IMG/VR virus record: IMGVR_UViG_3300036980_000028
Location: 1 to 32,015 of that record
Reading direction: 5' to 3' (one strand)
DNA: 32,015 nucleotides
From: a virus
The position numbers were made by a program, and so were the translations under genes. Positions within the stretch are counted from its first letter, which is position 1. Each line of letters begins with the position of its first letter. This document shows positions 30,243-32,015 of this stretch, piece by piece. The notes beneath the pieces were generated by a model, which made no database searches, had not been told where the DNA came from, and worked only from the letters and a program-made list of their open reading frames with translations.

Positions 30243-32015
30243 AAGGTGATCTCACAAGCACCACCTTGACAAGCTAGATTATCTTTAGCTTCTGTATTGT
30301 CATCTTTTTCTATTACTTGTGTTAAATCTATAGTTGTTAAGTGCGTAAATAATTCTTCAAAAGTCTCTTTAGTACAGTCTTCAAAAGGTGCTTGCTTATA
30401 CGTTCCACCATCATAAGGTAGTACTGAAATCCCTGTATAGAATTCTTTATTTTCCCACATCCATTCGCCACACTCTTTCCATTCATTATCTTTTAAAGAT
30501 ATAGTACAAGATACATTATGTTTATTATTACCAGATACATGCCCAGGGGCTACCCATTCTAAATTAAAACGTTTAACTCTCTTAAGAGTCTTTTTAAAGC
30601 TCTCTGTTCTTAAAATAGCTCCTTCAGGAGCCTTTTGAGGGAAGGACATAACAGCTTCTAAGTGAGGTTTAAAATAACAATCCTCAATTAGTTCAGGTAC
30701 ATTAAGGACCATGTAAGCATACAAAGGTTCGTTTTTTCCAACTCGCATGCGGCGTATATAATAGTCATTGTGCCAAGCATGAATCCCACTAGAGCTGCCA
30801 ACGACAAGAGAAGTCGTACCTGCGGGTTTGACAGTAGTAATTCTAGCAGAACTATTAATACCAATAAGATCAGCAACACGTTTATTTTCCTCTATAGTAA
30901 GTTTAGCAGCAAGTTCAAGATCAAGATCAAGAACAGTACCTGAACCAATACCTGTCATAGATACACCAAGCAAGGCTTCTTTCTCAGTTTGTTCTTTCCA
31001 GATGTCTCTTAGGTAATGGAAGTCAGTATATCCTGCTTGTAATGTACCAATCAGAGTAGCGGCGACAACCCTAGCATTTAACTCTTCTTGTGTAGTTACA
31101 TCAGATACATTCACTTCTACTAAGTTACAGTATTGATTAGAGTTCAAACTAATCTCAGCACAAGGGTTAGTTCCAATTTCGTAGTCGTTTGTCCAAAAGA
31201 TTCCAGGTTCACCTGCTTTAGAGGCTTGTATTTTTCCCCATAGTTCATCCCATTCTTCTTTAGTGATTTCATCACGTTTAAGAATAACTGAATTATTTGC
31301 TCTACCTCGTTGAGGATTAAGCTCCCACCAAGCTTCTGATTTAGAAGACAACATATCCATGTCATCTTTATCAAATAAGCTAATTAGAGCAGCCCTACGG
31401 ATACCACCTGATAGAACAGCGTCAGCTATATGACAGATCATATCATGTACTTCAATAGGTTGTAGTTGTCTACCCATTGCATTATTAAGTACACTACGTA
31501 GTTTATCTAAACAAATACGTAAAGGATCAGGTCCAGGAGCCTTACCTCCACTTGTTACTAGTCTACTACCTTTAGGTCTTATATCTCTAAAATCAAATAC
31601 AGGATCTGATTTATTTTGAGTATAAGCTTTAATTAAAACCTTAACCGAGTCAGCCCAACCTTCAATAGAGTCACCGATAAGGAACCTACGGCTTTTGCCA
31701 TTTGTACCCACAATAGGAGGAATTTGAGATACATGCCGCTTTTGTACACTAAATCCGACTCCACTTCCTCCAAGTAGATTGAACATAGTCTCAAAAAAGA
31801 TTGCTGGATGGTTGGCAGCGGAGAAAGCACAATTAAACATGCGGTTATTAGCAAGTTCAATAGGTGTCCCGCCAAACTGTAGGCTACGCATAGAAGGTAG
31901 TACTTTACGTTCATATACAAAATGGTAAGCATGTTTAATTTCATCCTTTAGGTTAGGGTATTTCTTAATGTGCATGGCTAGATTGCGGTCTACAATTTCA
32001 TCCCATGATTCTCTA
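30239..32015 (-). CDS. nrdJ: Adenosylcobalamin-dependent ribonucleotide reductase (class II), N-terminus missing
   Basis: About 591 residues are visible; the frame continues past the window end (upstream of Met 31975 it reads RESWDEIVDRNLA). It makes deoxyribonucleotides for phage DNA using a B12-derived thiyl radical. Counted from Met 31975: Cys49 (RMFNCAF), the radical site NPCAEI with Cys272 and Glu274, and Cys283 (QYCNL), with Cys272-Cys283 spacing as between C408 and C419 of the Lactobacillus monomeric enzyme. The C-terminal CQGGAC (Cys569 and Cys574) is the shuttle pair that is re-reduced by thioredoxin. Cys49 to Cys272 is shorter than in Lactobacillus (about 223 versus 289). Transcribed opposite to the virion genes. 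Confidence 0.92.
   Translation of the reverse strand, partial: RESWDEIVDRNLAMHIKKYPNLKDEIKHAYHFVYERKVLPSMRSLQFGGTPIELANNRMFNCAFSAANHPAIFFETMFNLLGGSGVGFSVQKRHVSQIPPIVGTNGKSRRFLIGDSIEGWADSVKVLIKAYTQNKSDPVFDFRDIRPKGSRLVTSGGKAPGPDPLRICLDKLRSVLNNAMGRQLQPIEVHDMICHIADAVLSGGIRRAALISLFDKDDMDMLSSKSEAWWELNPQRGRANNSVILKRDEITKEEWDELWGKIQASKAGEPGIFWTNDYEIGTNPCAEISLNSNQYCNLVEVNVSDVTTQEELNARVVAATLIGTLQAGYTDFHYLRDIWKEQTEKEALLGVSMTGIGSGTVLDLDLELAAKLTIEENKRVADLIGINSSARITTVKPAGTTSLVVGSSSGIHAWHNDYYIRRMRVGKNEPLYAYMVLNVPELIEDCYFKPHLEAVMSFPQKAPEGAILRTESFKKTLKRVKRFNLEWVAPGHVSGNNKHNVSCTISLKDNEWKECGEWMWENKEFYTGISVLPYDGGTYKQAPFEDCTKETFEELFTHLTTIDLTQVIEKDDNTEAKDNLACQGGACEITL

Overview
The window is the late (virion and lysis) half of an AT-rich, T7-like podovirus that infects a Gram-negative bacterium. 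It carries a T7-type particle set (large terminase, portal, scaffold, capsid, two tail-tube proteins, and gp13-, gp14-, gp15- and gp16-like ejection proteins). A two-membrane lysis set that includes an outer-membrane spanin points to a Gram-negative host. No integrase, repressor, tRNA, CRISPR array or insertion sequence was seen. No phage RNA polymerase lies in the window, and the one clear promoter is a textbook sigma-70 promoter. A cobalamin-dependent (class II) ribonucleotide reductase recalls aquatic podoviruses, but no relative can be named without a search.

Layout, + strand: 1-729 holds the end of a probable small terminase, an unknown small gene and an HNH-type protein. 729-8548 is a long run of tail-appendage genes: small beta-rich structural proteins, two glycine-rich adhesin-like fibres, a 700-residue repeat fibre, a duplicated fibre C-terminal domain, two chaperone-like proteins sharing an N-terminal domain, and a possible GNAT-fold protein. 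8562-10667 is the lysis cassette: lipoprotein, LydA-type holin, DUF5675 endolysin, a second small membrane protein, i-spanin with an o-spanin nested in another frame, and a secreted cysteine-rich protein. 10668-13931 is large terminase and portal. 13936-16446 is a capsid unit bounded by a perfect consensus promoter and a strong terminator. 16469-20292 is the tail-tube region, and 20256-29619 the ejection proteins. A bidirectional terminator closes the late genes at about 29646-29680.

On the - strand, running toward that terminator, are the RNR (its start lies beyond the window end), a 43-residue ORF that fills the gap after it, and a SLOG-like nucleotide-binding protein. The three are joined by tight or overlapping junctions and look like one nucleotide-metabolism operon.

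Genes are packed with TAATG and ATGA overlaps, so translational coupling is probably widespread. Alanine GCG and glycine GGC codons are much more common in about 1473-3824, in the repeat array 4609-5603 and in 8779-10190 than in the AT-rich core genes, so some appendage and lysis genes look recently exchanged.

The most unusual points are: a leaderless-looking gene exactly at the start site of the consensus promoter; a conserved-type virion gene whose only sensible start is AUU; a repeat fibre with a 97-residue higher-order period whose copies differ mainly at silent sites and which has a foreign domain inserted in it; a duplicated fibre tip that encodes the next gene's ribosome binding site; and a fully nested spanin pair.
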